Source of the DNA: Humibacillus xanthopallidus
GTDB taxonomy: Bacteria; Actinomycetota; Actinomycetes; Actinomycetales; Dermatophilaceae
Length of the DNA stretch: 64,000 bases
Direction: 5' to 3'
Assembly (NCBI RefSeq): GCF_006716675.1
Contig: NZ_VFPM01000001.1
Location: 744,001-808,000, forward strand
In this document: piece after piece, positions 28,297 through 36,535 of the stretch
How positions within the stretch are numbered: position 1 is the first letter of the stretch
Layout: each line of letters starts with the position of its first letter
The notes under the pieces: generated by a model
The model's input: the letters and a program-made list of their open reading frames with translations, nothing else
Told to the model about the DNA's origin: nothing
The model's database searches: none
Translations under genes and position numbers: made by a program

Positions 28297-28821
28297 TCAG
28301 GCGCCCGCGATGGGCGGGGCCGAGGCGTCGGCGGCCTCGTCGCGCGACTCGCGCAGGACGTACTCCTCGATGTTCTCGATGTCGTCACGGTTGCGCTCGA
28401 CGACGGTCAGCAGGTCGCTCATCGAGCTGATCTCCTCGACCTGCTCCTTGATGAACCACTGCATGAACTGGTCGGAGGCGAAGTCGTGCTCCTCGCGCGC
28501 GACGGCGGTCAGTGCGTTGATCTGCTCGCTGACCCGCCGCTCCTGGGCGAGGGCGAGGCGGACCGGCTCGACGACGTCGGCGAAGTCGTTGATCGGTGCG
28601 TCGACACCGGGGATGGCCACCTTGGAGTCGGTGTCGAGGAGGTACTGCACCATCATCATGGCGTGGTCGCGCTCCTCGAGCGCCTGCTGGTAGAAGAGCG
28701 AGGCCATCTGCGGCATGGTCAGGTCGTCGTAGTAGACGGCGATGGCGACGTACTGGTGGTGGGCGGCGTACTCGTGGCCGATCTGCTCGTTGAGCAGGTC
28801 GACGAACCTCTGGGCGGCCAT
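28297..28821 (-). CDS. Ferritin (iron storage)
   Basis: 174 residues from ATG 28821 with GGAGGAG 8 nt upstream; a longer frame to 28935 is Arg-rich and unconserved. The four-helix bundle carries ferroxidase ligands in LLNEQIGHEYAAHHQY (Glu), ALEERDHAMMM (Glu, His) and AVAREEHDFASDQFMQWF (Glu). No haem-binding Met typical of Bfr is obvious, so it is BfrB-like ferritin rather than bacterioferritin (family inference). It would store iron as ferric mineral. IdeR often activates such genes; I looked for an IdeR box in the ~140 nt upstream and saw none convincing. A TAGGAT box lies 50-60 nt upstream. Confidence 0.9.
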   Translation of the reverse strand: MAAQRFVDLLNEQIGHEYAAHHQYVAIAVYYDDLTMPQMASLFYQQALEERDHAMMMVQYLLDTDSKVAIPGVDAPINDFADVVEPVRLALAQERRVSEQINALTAVAREEHDFASDQFMQWFIKEQVEEISSMSDLLTVVERNRDDIENIEEYVLRESRDEAADASAPPIAGA

Positions 28822-28909
28822 GGGCGTGGCTCCTCCGCGCTGGTCTCGACGGGGTGTGCTGCTGTGCGCGCCCATCCTAGGTCGGGCCCGCCGGCGGGCG
28901 TCGCGCCGA

Positions 28910-28977
28910 TCAGCGCTGGACGACCGCCGCGCCATCCAGCGCCGATCAGCGCCGGTCAGCGCTGGACGACCGCCGCG
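28910..28977. repeat. 22-bp direct repeat spanning the end of the 29-residue ORF
   Basis: 28910-28931 and 28956-28977 are identical over 22 bp, offset by 46. The second copy is the last codons and stop of the small membrane peptide; the first is a non-coding duplicate downstream of it on the minus strand. A partial third copy of the GATCAGCGC part lies between them. It looks like a recent local duplication. Confidence 0.6.
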
Positions 28978-29045
28978 ACGACGGCGATGACGACGAACAG
29001 CACGAGCGCCGCCACCGTCACCCGGTGGCGGAACTTGAAGCTCAC
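28956..29045 (-). CDS. 29-residue single-pass membrane peptide
   Basis: The ORF has 30 codons including the stop, starting at a GTG that overlaps the MFS stop (GTGA). The peptide has a basic N-terminus (MSFKFRHRV) and one unbroken hydrophobic helix of about 17 residues, ending in VVQR. It is too short to be seen by usual gene callers. The start overlap and an evenly hydrophobic helix support a genuine third member of the MarR-MFS operon, perhaps a small regulator of the transporter (inference). Confidence 0.5.
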   Translation of the reverse strand: MSFKFRHRVTVAALVLFVVIAVVAAVVQR

Positions 29046-30358
29046 CTCAGGGCCTCTGCGGTGGCGCCGGCCGCGGGGACGGGCGCCGCCTCGGCGGCGG
29101 GCTGCGGCGCGACCTGGATGCGCAGGCGGGGGCTGCGTCGGGTCTGGAAGGTCACGGCCACATTCTGCCGACGCGCGACCCAGACGGCCACCGCCGCCAG
29201 GCTCAGGCCGACCGCGACCGTGCCGATGCCGATCGTCCAGCGCGGCCCCCACATGTCGCCGATCCAGCCGATGACGGGCGCGCCGACGGGGGTGCCACCC
29301 ATGAAGATCGCCATGTAGAGCGCCATGACGCGGCCACGCATGACGGGGTCGACGCTGATCTGGACCATGGCGTTGGCCGTTGTCAGGGCGGTGAGCGCGG
29401 CCAGACCGGTCGGCACGAGGTAGACCGCGAAGAGCAGGTAGCTCGGGGCGGTCGCGAGCAGCGCCGTCGAGACCGTGAAGCCGGCGAGCGCGACGAGCAG
29501 CACCCGCATCCGCGGCCTCGCCCGGCGCGCCGAGAGCAGCGCCGCCGCGAGCGACCCGATGGCCATGATCGACCCGAGCAGGCCGTACTCCCCCGCGCCC
29601 TTGTCGAAGACCTTCGTCGCCATGAGCGCCATCGTCAGCTGGAAGTTCATGCCGAAGGTGCCGAGGACGAAGACGAGGAACATCACGAGGATGAGGTCGG
29701 GGCGACCCTTGACGTAGCGCAGCCCGTCGCGGATCTGGCCCTTGCCGCGCGCGCGAGGCGACGGGGTGAGCTCGGAGGTGCGCAGGCGCAGGAGCGCGAG
29801 CAGCACGAAGAGGAAGGTGGCGGCGTTGATGAAGAGCGCGGGCGCGATGCCGAAGGCCGCGATGACGAGGCCGGCGACGCCGGGGCCGATGAGCCGGCCG
29901 AGGTTGAACGACGCGCTGTTGAGGGCCACCGCGTTGGGCAGGTGGTCGCGGTCGACCATCTCGGAGACGAAGGTCTGGCGCGCCGGGTTGTCGACTGCCG
30001 TCGCGACGCCCTGGATGAGGGCGAGCGCGTAGACGTGCCAGAGCTCGACGACGCCGGTGGCCGTGAGCACGGCGAGCAGCAGGGCCGTGACGAGCAGGGC
30101 GGTCTGGGTCGCGAAGAGCAGCTGCCGCTTGGGCATCCGGTCGACGAGCATGCCCGCGAACGGCGCGAGGACGAGGAAGGGGAGGAACTGCAGACCCGTG
30201 ACGATGCCGAGCGCCGTCGCCGAGTGGTCGGTGAGGACCGTGAGGACGAGCCAGTCCTGGGCGACCCGGCCCATCCACGTGCCGACGTTGGAGACGATCG
30301 CGCCGGAGGCGTAGATGCGGTAGTTGCGGATCTCGAGCGACTGGAAGGTCGGGCTCAT
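29042..30358 (-). CDS. MFS exporter (DHA3/EntS-like) in a MarR operon
   Basis: 438 residues from ATG 30358, in ATGA overlap with the MarR stop. About twelve membrane helices are visible. SNVGTWMGRVAQDWLVLTVLT and LAPFAGMLVDRMPKRQLLFATQ (motif A variant), then DNPARQTFVSEMV and ALNSASFNLGRLIGPGVAGLV, are typical of the EntS/DHA3 group that exports siderophores, macrolides and other drugs. The second half has GRVMALYMAIFMGGTPVGAPVIGWIGD. The C-terminal ~45 residues are a Pro/Ala-rich tail. Regulation by the MarR protein is inferred from the overlap. Confidence 0.88.
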   Translation of the reverse strand: MSPTFQSLEIRNYRIYASGAIVSNVGTWMGRVAQDWLVLTVLTDHSATALGIVTGLQFLPFLVLAPFAGMLVDRMPKRQLLFATQTALLVTALLLAVLTATGVVELWHVYALALIQGVATAVDNPARQTFVSEMVDRDHLPNAVALNSASFNLGRLIGPGVAGLVIAAFGIAPALFINAATFLFVLLALLRLRTSELTPSPRARGKGQIRDGLRYVKGRPDLILVMFLVFVLGTFGMNFQLTMALMATKVFDKGAGEYGLLGSIMAIGSLAAALLSARRARPRMRVLLVALAGFTVSTALLATAPSYLLFAVYLVPTGLAALTALTTANAMVQISVDPVMRGRVMALYMAIFMGGTPVGAPVIGWIGDMWGPRWTIGIGTVAVGLSLAAVAVWVARRQNVAVTFQTRRSPRLRIQVAPQPAAEAAPVPAAGATAEALR

Positions 30359-30804
30359 TCGCTCGCCACCTTGGCGAGCACGCTCGCCGCGCGACGGAGC
30401 AGGTCGCGCTCGTCGTCGGTGAGGCGGTCGAGGCGCGAGATCATCCACGCGTCGCGGTGACGCCGGATGCGGCGCAGGGCCCGCTGGCCCTCGGGAGTGA
30501 GAGAGAGGATGACCTGGCGCCCGTCGGTCGGGTCGTCGGCCCGCGCGACGTAGCCGCCGTCGACGAGCGCAGCGGTCGTGCGCTTCATGCTCGGCGCGGA
30601 GACGCGCTCGATCTCGGCGAGCTCGCTGTTGGTGCGGGGAGTGCCCTCGAGGCGGCAGAGCACGGAGAACTGGTGCGGCGCCATCTCACGGTCGGACTCG
30701 AAGCGGACGCGGCGCGAGATGCGCATGCACGCGAGTCGGATGTCGTTGGAGAGGGAGTTGAGCTCGGCGCGGGTGAACGGCGGGCTCTCGGTCTTGGTAC
30801 GCAT
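30355..30804 (-). CDS. MarR-family transcriptional regulator
   Basis: 149 residues from ATG 30804. The winged helix-turn-helix is at ~45-110 (APHQFSVLCRLEGTPRTNSELAEIERVSAPSMKRTTAALVDGGYVARADDPTDGRQVILSLT), with DxxDGRQ forming the wing as in MarR. The N- and C-terminal helices form the dimer. The MFS gene overlaps its stop. Upstream sits an inverted repeat of ATAGTTA/TAACTAT arms that is the likely operator, so the operon is probably autorepressed and induced by a ligand, as for most MarR/MFS pairs. Confidence 0.9.
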   Translation of the reverse strand: MRTKTESPPFTRAELNSLSNDIRLACMRISRRVRFESDREMAPHQFSVLCRLEGTPRTNSELAEIERVSAPSMKRTTAALVDGGYVARADDPTDGRQVILSLTPEGQRALRRIRRHRDAWMISRLDRLTDDERDLLRRAASVLAKVASE

Positions 30805-30832
30805 GCGGTGTCCTCAGATGTACGTTTCGTCG

Positions 30833-30866
30833 ATAGTTACCCTAACTCATTACCTACGCTAACTAT
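30833..30866 (-). promoter_or_regulatory. Inverted repeat, candidate MarR operator/promoter
   Basis: ATAGTTA (30833-30839) and TAACTAT (30860-30866) are perfect inverted arms. Between and across them GTTAGsGTA occurs twice in direct orientation on the minus strand, 17 bp apart. The stretch is AT-rich against its surroundings and lies 29 nt before the MarR ATG. Confidence 0.5.
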
Positions 30867-30932
30867 TTCCGCGCCAACCGCAAGACCCGTCCCACCCCCT
30901 CCTCCTACCCGACGGGCCCTCCCCACCCCCGG

Positions 30933-30979
30933 GTATGCCGCGAGGCCCCCTCCCAGCGGAAGGGGGCCTCACGGCATAC
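30933..30979. terminator. Long bidirectional hairpin with GTATGCC/GGCATAC outer arms
   Basis: GTATGCCG (30933-30940) plus GAGGCCCCCT (30942-30951) pairs with AGGGGGCCTC (30961-30970) plus CGGCATAC (30972-30979), interrupted by one C-A mismatch; the loop is 9 nt. It lies downstream of the NCS2 permease gene. Confidence 0.75.
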
Positions 30980-30995
30980 GGGCTCGGGGTCGGCG

Positions 30996-32510
30996 TCAGC
31001 CGGCGAGCAGCGACTCGAGCGGCGTCTTGACGAAGTAGAGGACGAAGAAGCCGGAGACGATCCACAGCAGCGGGTGGATGCGGGCCGCGTGGCCCTTGGC
31101 GATCTTGATGAGCACCCAGGCGATGAAGCCCGCGCCGATGCCGACGGTGATGTTGTAGGTGAACGGCATGAGCACGATCGTGAGGAAGGCGGGCAGCGCG
31201 ACCTCCACGTCGTTCCAGTCGATGTTGGTCACCTGGGTCATCATGAGGAAGCCGACGATGACGAGGGCCGGCGCCGCGGCCTCGGACGGGACGACCGCGA
31301 AGAGCGGCGCGAGGAACGTCGCGAGCAGGAAGAGCACCCCCGTGACGACCGATGCGAGGCCGGTGCGGGCGCCCTCCTCGACGCCCGATGCGGACTCGAT
31401 GTAGGACGTGTTGCTGCTGACCCCGCCCGCGCCACCGGCGATCGCCGCGACGGAGTCGACGACGAGGATGCGGTCGGTGTGCGGCGGGTTGCCCTCGTCG
31501 TCGAGCAGCTTGGCCTCGGTGCCGATGGCGACGACGGTGCCCATCGTGTCGAAGAAGTCGGCGAGCAGGAGCGAGAAGACGAAGAGCGACGCGGTGATGA
31601 TGCCGAGCTTCTCGAAGGAGCCGAGCAGGCTGAACTGGCCGAGGATGCCGAGGTCGGGGGTGTTCGTGATCGAGCTCGGCAGGCTCGGCACCGTCAGCGC
31701 CCACGTGTCGGGGTTGGTGAGGGCGCCCTTGTCGTCGTAGACGCGCGGGCCGAGGTGGAAGATCGCCTCGAGGACCATGGCGAGGATCGTCGCGGCGACG
31801 ATGCCGATGAGGATCGCGCCCTTGACCTTCTTGATGAGCAGCACGGCGATGAGGAAGACGCCGACGACGAAGACGAGGGTCGGCCACCCGTCGAGGCTGC
31901 CGCCGATGCCGAGCTCGCTCGGCACCGAGCCGGGCGTCGTCGGGCGGCGCGCGAAGCCCGCGTCGATGACGCCGATGTAGGCGATGAACAGGCCGATGCC
32001 GACCGAGATCGCGACCTTGAGGGTCGCGGGGATCGCCCGGAAGACCGCCTTGCGGAAGCCGGTGAGCACGAGCACGAGGATGATGAGGCCCTCGATGACG
32101 ACGAGGCCCATGAGGTCGGCGAAGGTGATCCTGTCGGAGGCGTGGGTGATGACCATGCCGGTGATGAGGCCGTTGATGCCGAGGCCGGCGGCGAGCGCGA
32201 TCGGGAAGTTCGCGATGAGCCCCATGAGGATCGACATGACGCCGGCCACCACGGCCGTGCCGACCGCGACGAGCAGCTTGCTCTGCGTGAGGTCGGTCGT
32301 GCCACCGATCATCGTGCCCGACCCGTCGACGACGCCCGAGAGGATGATCGGGTTGAGCACGATGATGTAGGCCATCGTGAAGAACGTGACGAGGCCGCCG
32401 CGGATCTCGCGGGAGACGTTGGACCCGCGCTCGGTGATCTTGAAGAAGCGGTCCAGGCCGTTGGTGGTGGTTTCCGACGTGGTGGTCGGAATGCGAGTTT
32501 CGGTCGACAT
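30996..32510 (-). CDS. NCS2-family purine permease (AzgA-like)
   Basis: 504 residues from ATG 32510, with AAGGTG 6 nt upstream; a reading from 32564 would add unconserved residues. About 13 hydrophobic segments are visible. LVTFFTMAYIIVLNPIIL, ALAAGLGINGLITGMVI, LLLADFFDTMGTVVAIGTEAKLLDDEG and GGVSSNTSYIESASGVEEGARTGLASVVTGVLFLL are signatures of the AzgA/adenine-guanine-hypoxanthine subgroup of NCS2. It imports purine bases by proton symport (family knowledge). A terminator follows; the DUF2530-like gene is divergent. Confidence 0.9.
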   Translation of the reverse strand: MSTETRIPTTTSETTTNGLDRFFKITERGSNVSREIRGGLVTFFTMAYIIVLNPIILSGVVDGSGTMIGGTTDLTQSKLLVAVGTAVVAGVMSILMGLIANFPIALAAGLGINGLITGMVITHASDRITFADLMGLVVIEGLIILVLVLTGFRKAVFRAIPATLKVAISVGIGLFIAYIGVIDAGFARRPTTPGSVPSELGIGGSLDGWPTLVFVVGVFLIAVLLIKKVKGAILIGIVAATILAMVLEAIFHLGPRVYDDKGALTNPDTWALTVPSLPSSITNTPDLGILGQFSLLGSFEKLGIITASLFVFSLLLADFFDTMGTVVAIGTEAKLLDDEGNPPHTDRILVVDSVAAIAGGAGGVSSNTSYIESASGVEEGARTGLASVVTGVLFLLATFLAPLFAVVPSEAAAPALVIVGFLMMTQVTNIDWNDVEVALPAFLTIVLMPFTYNITVGIGAGFIAWVLIKIAKGHAARIHPLLWIVSGFFVLYFVKTPLESLLAG

Positions 32511-32568
32511 GGCGGTCACCTTAACGGGGGCGGGGTGCCGCCGTGTGCCGGCGTCCGCGGCCACTGTC

Positions 32569-32574
32569 TAGGCT
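32569..32574 (+). promoter_or_regulatory. -10 box (TAGGCT) of a leaderless gene
   Basis: TAGGCT is followed by GTCCACC (7 nt) and the GTG at 32582. Same architecture as the box at 13126. Confidence 0.5.
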
Positions 32575-32581
32575 GTCCACC

Positions 32582-32845
32582 GTGACCGACGACCCCCGAC
32601 CGGAGCCTCCCGCGCGCGGCATCCCGATCGACCGCATCCGGCCGCTGCACGTGCCGATGCTGCGGGTCGTCGAGGTCGGCCTCGCGTGCTGGCTCGTCGC
32701 GCTCGTGGTCACGCTCGTCGTGCCGGCGCTGCACGACGGTGAGCGCGACTGGTGGCCGTGGGCCTGCGTGGCCGGGCTCGTCCTCGGCGCGATGGGCTGG
32801 GCCTACCTGCGTCGTGGGCGCGGCAACGCCCGCGACGCCGCCTGA
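32582..32845 (+). CDS. DUF2530-like small membrane protein
   Basis: 87 residues from GTG 32582. A Pro-rich N-terminus (DDPRPEPPARGIPIDRIRPLHVPM) is followed by two hydrophobic helices (LRVVEVGLACWLVALVVTLVVPAL and WWPWACVAGLVLGAMGWAYL) joined by a charged hairpin, and a basic tail. The layout matches DUF2530 proteins of actinobacteria, a family of unknown function, as I recall it. It is divergent from the NCS2 permease, and its leaderless start implies a promoter independent of neighbours. Confidence 0.65.
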   Translation: MTDDPRPEPPARGIPIDRIRPLHVPMLRVVEVGLACWLVALVVTLVVPALHDGERDWWPWACVAGLVLGAMGWAYLRRGRGNARDAA

Positions 32846-32927
32846 TCGCGCCGGACGCCGGGCTCACCCCGACTAGCCGGTATGCCGTGCCGCGGGGCGA
32901 CGCCGTGACGGTCCGTCTCCGTGCAGC

Positions 32928-33854
32928 TCAGTCGGTGACCGGGTCGTCCGACCCGTGGTGCTCCTCCACCGGCGCCTCGGGCCGGGCCTCGTCGGCGCCG
33001 TCGGACTCTGGCTCGACCTCGGCAACACCCTCGGGCCGGGCATCCGGCTGGGCGTCGAGCTGCTCCTCGGGCTGCTCCCGCACCGGGGCCGCCTCGAGGT
33101 CGACGGCGAACTCGTCGACGATGGGCTCGCCGATCGGCGTCGGCTCGGGCTGGTCGACGTCGGTCTCGGAGTGCGCACCGCACCCGTGGTCGAGCGAGAT
33201 GACGCGCCCGTCCGAGGGGCTCCACTCGTTGGCGCAGACCCCGAAGGTCGAGCGCAGCGCACCCGCCATCGGCAGGAAGTAGCCGCACGACGAGCACCGG
33301 GCCGTGGCCTTGAGCGCGACGTCGGAGGTCGGGCCGCCCTCACCGTCGTACCACCGGCTGGCAGCGGCCTCGCGGCCCTCCGCCGAGAGCACGCGCGGGC
33401 GGCCGAGACCGAGCTCGAAGAAGCCCATCTGGTCGACGTCCTCGTCGCCGGTCGCCTCGAAGCCGGCCTCGAGGTAGGGGTCGGTCTCGCGGAAGGGCAG
33501 CACGTCGCCGGCGCCGAGGTCTCCGGGAGCCAGCCGGTCGGCATACGGCAGCCACTCGGGTGCGAGGAGCGCGTCGGGGCCGGGGAGCAGGTTGGTCTCG
33601 GAGACGGTGGCGACCTTGCCGCGCGGCACGCGCGCGACCGAGACGCCCCAGCGCCACCCCTGGTAGCCGGCCGAGAGGCAGGCGAACCAGTGCATCGCGA
33701 GGCGCTCCTCGAGCGGCTCCATGCCGAGGTGCTCGCCGACGGTGCCGGGCTCGGCGATCGTCACGAGGGCCTCACGAGCGAGGTCGACGGCGCCGGCGAG
33801 GACGGCGTCGGGGGCACCCGTGCGCGAGCGGGTCGTCGCGGCGGCCACGGTCAC
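32928..33854 (-). CDS. DUF3027-like protein
   Basis: 308 residues from GTG 33854, in GTGA overlap with the cold-shock gene stop. LAREALVTIAEPGTVGEHLGMEPLEERLAMHWFACLSAGYQGWRWGVSVARVPRGKVATVSETNLLPGPDALLAPEWLP is the DUF3027 core, usually found next to cspA in actinobacteria. A possible zinc site is formed by CSSCGYFL and later C-H-C residues (FGVCANEW, DHGCGAH). The C-terminal ~80 residues are acidic and Pro-rich. The function is unknown; context with a cold-shock protein hints at RNA-related work (inference). Confidence 0.75.
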   Translation of the reverse strand: MTVAAATTRSRTGAPDAVLAGAVDLAREALVTIAEPGTVGEHLGMEPLEERLAMHWFACLSAGYQGWRWGVSVARVPRGKVATVSETNLLPGPDALLAPEWLPYADRLAPGDLGAGDVLPFRETDPYLEAGFEATGDEDVDQMGFFELGLGRPRVLSAEGREAAASRWYDGEGGPTSDVALKATARCSSCGYFLPMAGALRSTFGVCANEWSPSDGRVISLDHGCGAHSETDVDQPEPTPIGEPIVDEFAVDLEAAPVREQPEEQLDAQPDARPEGVAEVEPESDGADEARPEAPVEEHHGSDDPVTD

Positions 33855-34246
33855 GCGTCCAGCTGGTCGGCGAGGCCGCGCAGCGCGCGGGCGACGTTGG
33901 AGCCGAGCTTCTTGTCGGGGTAGTGCCCCTTGCGCAGGCCCTCGGAGACGCCGTCGAGCAGCTGCACGACGTCCTCGATGATGACGACCATCTCGTCGGC
34001 GGGCTTGCGGTCGCGCTCGCGCCGGCCGGCGGTGACGGACCCGACGGGGTCGAGGACCCGGACCTGGAGCGCCTGGGCGCCCTTGCGGCCCTCGACGATG
34101 CCGAACTCGACCCGGGCGCCCTTCTTCAGGCTCGTGACCCCCTCGGGGAGGGCGTTCGCGTGCAGGAAGACGTCGGTGCCGTCGTCCTCGGAGATGAATC
34201 CGAAGCCCTTGTCCGCGTCGTAGAACCTGACCTTGCCAGTCGGCAC
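33851..34246 (-). CDS. Cold-shock domain protein with C-terminal extension
   Basis: 131 residues from GTG 34246 (GAGG 7 nt upstream). Residues 1-65 are a cold-shock domain with both nucleic-acid-binding motifs, KGFGFIS (RNP1) and DVFLHANAL (RNP2). The rest is a helical extension absent from short Csp proteins (RKPADEMVVIIEDVVQLLDGVSEGLRKGHYPDKKLG...), as in mycobacterial CspB-like proteins. It binds single-stranded nucleic acid, likely as an RNA chaperone. It forms an operon with the DUF3027-like gene and is divergent from the NarL-type kinase. Confidence 0.88.
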   Translation of the reverse strand: MPTGKVRFYDADKGFGFISEDDGTDVFLHANALPEGVTSLKKGARVEFGIVEGRKGAQALQVRVLDPVGSVTAGRRERDRKPADEMVVIIEDVVQLLDGVSEGLRKGHYPDKKLGSNVARALRGLADQLDA

Positions 34247-34400
34247 AGTCCACCTCGTTGCTCGTCGCGGGTCGACCCTCCGTGGGCACGACCCGATGGC
34301 GCTCCTTGCGCTCCCCTCCAGACTAACGGCTGGGGGCAACACCGATTTCCGCATCCGCCCCGGCTGCGCGCAGGACCGGACCCAAGCCGACCGCGGCGGC

Positions 34401-34406
34401 TATCGT
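34401..34406 (+). promoter_or_regulatory. -10 box (TATCGT) of the leaderless kinase gene
   Basis: TATCGT, then CGTGAC and the GTG at 34413. Six-nt spacing predicts a leaderless mRNA for the two-component operon. Confidence 0.5.
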
Positions 34407-34412
34407 CGTGAC

Positions 34413-35690
34413 GTGAGGACTGGCCCACGAGGATGGATGGCGCGCCATCCGCGCTGGGTCGACGCCCTCATCGCCGCGGCGATCCTCACCGCCTCGCTGG
34501 CCTCGGTGCCCGCGACGCCCGAGGGTCAGGGCATCAGCCTCGGGCCGCCGACCGCCGAGTCGGTCGTGCTCCTCGTCATCGGCTGCGGGGCACTGTTCTG
34601 GCGTCGCACGCACCCGGTCACGGTGTGGCTCGTCTCGCTCGCCGCGACCCTCGCCCCGCTGCTCACCGGCACGGTGGGGCGCGGGCTGCCGGCCACCGTC
34701 GCCGCCCTCTACGCCCTGGCCGCCTACGGCACGCGCCGGCTTGCCGTGACCGGAGCCGTGGTGACCATGCTGGCGGCGCTCGTGCTCGTCAGCCGTGCCA
34801 ATGTCCTGTCGGCCTCAGACCCGGTCAGCTACGCCGTCGTCGCCTGGTGCGGCATGGCCGCCGCCCTCGGCGATGCCGTGCGGAGCAACCGCGCCGTGCT
34901 CGCGGCGGCGATCGACCGCGCCCGGCGGGCAGAGCAGAGCCGCGAGGAGGAGGCACAGCGCAGGGTCGCGGAGGAGCGGCTGCGCATCTCGCGCGAGCTG
35001 CACGACGTCGTGGCCCACCACATCGCCGTCGTCAACGTGCAGGCCGGGGTGGCCGAGCACCTCGCCGGCTCCGACCCCGACCGGGCCGTCGAGGCCATGC
35101 GCCAGGTGCGAGCCGCGAGCAGCCAGGCTCTCGCCGAGATGGGCGGACTTGTCGGGCTGCTGCGCACCACCGAGGACGGCCCGGAGCTCGAGCCGGCGCC
35201 GGGCCCGGGCGAGCTGCCCCGACTCATCGAAGGGCTCCGGGAGGCGGGTGAGGCCGTGACCTGGCGGCACTCAGGACCCGACATCGACGTCGCCCCGGCC
35301 GCCGAGCTACACCTCTACCGCATCGTGCAGGAGGCCCTCACGAACGCGGCACGGCACGGCACCGGCCCCATCGAGCTGGTGACCCGCCAAGAGCCCGAAC
35401 AACTCGAGGTCGAGGTCTCCAACCGCGTGGCCCCCGCGCCCGTGGGCGACGCCGGTGCAGACGACCACCGCGACTCGGCCGACGGCGTCCACGGCACCGG
35501 TCACGGGCTCATCGGCATGCGTGAACGCGTCGCCCTCGTGGGCGGCGACCTGCAGGTCGACTCCGGGCCGAACGGCCGCTTCACCCTGCGGGTGCGCCTT
35601 CCGAGCAGCACCGCTCTGCGTGACGAGACCTGTGCCCAGGTGACGGGCCCGACGGGCCTGACGGGCCTGACGGGCCCGGTGAGCGCGTGA
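34413..35690 (+). CDS. NarL-type sensor histidine kinase
   Basis: 425 residues from GTG 34413, fixed by the leaderless -10 box. The first ~150 residues hold about five membrane helices with short loops, as in DesK-like sensors. HisKA_3 follows, with the phospho-His in LRISRELHDVVAHHIAVVNVQAG (~196), then HATPase_c with a YRIVQEALTNAARHG N box and GTGHGLIGMRERVALVGG G box. The C-terminus ends in a slippery repeat coding TGPTGLTGLTGP. It would phosphorylate the adjacent regulator (GTGA overlap). An ABC exporter gene pair follows, so antimicrobial or envelope stress sensing is plausible (inference). Confidence 0.9.
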   Translation: MRTGPRGWMARHPRWVDALIAAAILTASLASVPATPEGQGISLGPPTAESVVLLVIGCGALFWRRTHPVTVWLVSLAATLAPLLTGTVGRGLPATVAALYALAAYGTRRLAVTGAVVTMLAALVLVSRANVLSASDPVSYAVVAWCGMAAALGDAVRSNRAVLAAAIDRARRAEQSREEEAQRRVAEERLRISRELHDVVAHHIAVVNVQAGVAEHLAGSDPDRAVEAMRQVRAASSQALAEMGGLVGLLRTTEDGPELEPAPGPGELPRLIEGLREAGEAVTWRHSGPDIDVAPAAELHLYRIVQEALTNAARHGTGPIELVTRQEPEQLEVEVSNRVAPAPVGDAGADDHRDSADGVHGTGHGLIGMRERVALVGGDLQVDSGPNGRFTLRVRLPSSTALRDETCAQVTGPTGLTGLTGPVSA

Positions 35691-36361
35691 CCATCTCGGT
35701 GCTCGTCGTCGACGACCAGGCCCTCATCCGCGCCGGCTTCTCCGCGATCATCGGCTCCGAGCCCGACCTGGTCGTCGTGGGTGAGGCGGCCACGGGCCGC
35801 GAGGCTGTCGACCGGGCTCGCGCCCTGCACCCAGACGTCGTGCTCATGGACATCCGCATGCCCGAGCTCGACGGGCTGCACGCCACCGAGCAGATCACCT
35901 CAGATCCGGAGCTGTCGGCCGTGCACGTGCTCGTGCTCACCACCTTCGAGGCCGACGAGAACGTGCTGGCGGCCCTTCGAGCCGGTGCTGCCGGCTTCCT
36001 CGGCAAGGACGTCGGCCCCACCGGGCTCGTCGATGCCATCCGCACGGTTGCCGTCGGCGACGCCCTGCTCTCGCCCCGTGCGACCCGAAGCCTCATCGCG
36101 CGCTACCTCTCGACGCCGATGGAGGCCTCGGCCACCGTCAGCGACCGCCGGCTCGAGTCCCTCACCGACCGCGAGCGCGAGGTCGTCGTGCTCGTCGGCC
36201 GCGGCCTCAGCAACGAGCAGATCGCCGCGACCCTCTTCGTCTCGCCCTTCACGGCGAAGACCCATGTCAACCGGGCCATGACCAAGCTCGGCGCGCGCGA
36301 CCGCGCCCAGCTCGTCGTCATCGCCTACCAGACCGGGCTCGTGCGCGCCGGGGACCTCTGA
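35687..36361 (+). CDS. NarL/LuxR-type response regulator
   Basis: 224 residues from GTG 35687, overlapping the kinase stop. The receiver has the acidic pair VVDDQ, phospho-Asp in VVLMDIRMPELDG (~54), and the conserved Lys in FLGKDVG. The C-terminal GerE helix-turn-helix (LTDREREVVVLVGRGLSNEQIAATLFVSPFTAKTHVNRAMTKLGARDRAQLV) spans ~155-215. It probably controls the ABC transporter genes 174 nt downstream, as in many actinobacterial kinase-regulator-ABC loci (inference). Confidence 0.92.
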   Translation: MTISVLVVDDQALIRAGFSAIIGSEPDLVVVGEAATGREAVDRARALHPDVVLMDIRMPELDGLHATEQITSDPELSAVHVLVLTTFEADENVLAALRAGAAGFLGKDVGPTGLVDAIRTVAVGDALLSPRATRSLIARYLSTPMEASATVSDRRLESLTDREREVVVLVGRGLSNEQIAATLFVSPFTAKTHVNRAMTKLGARDRAQLVVIAYQTGLVRAGDL

Positions 36362-36535
36362 GCCCTGGCGGCCGGGGCCCTGGCCACTCGAGCACGTCAC
36401 GGTCCAGCGCCGGGCCACCGGACGGCATACCGCAGCGGTGGTAGATGCAGGATGCCGCGCTGGGGCGATGCCGTGGACGGCCTCTGTGGGCGACGGTGGT
36501 GAGGTGAGAAGACACCCCACCTCCAGGAGCACCCG

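Noticed and set aside
28822-28960. IdeR box upstream of the ferritin gene
   Set aside because: I compared the stretch with TTAGGTTAGSCTAACCTAA and found no site with even half the positions in register.
31074-32585. Open frame of 503 codons opposite the NCS2 permease
   Set aside because: It is a mirror of a conserved transporter; its protein is almost entirely Asp/Glu/Arg/His.
32928-34289. A 453-codon open frame joining the DUF3027 gene to upstream sequence
   Set aside because: The extra N-terminal part is an out-of-frame reading of the cold-shock gene. The GTGA overlap at 33854 gives a conserved start.
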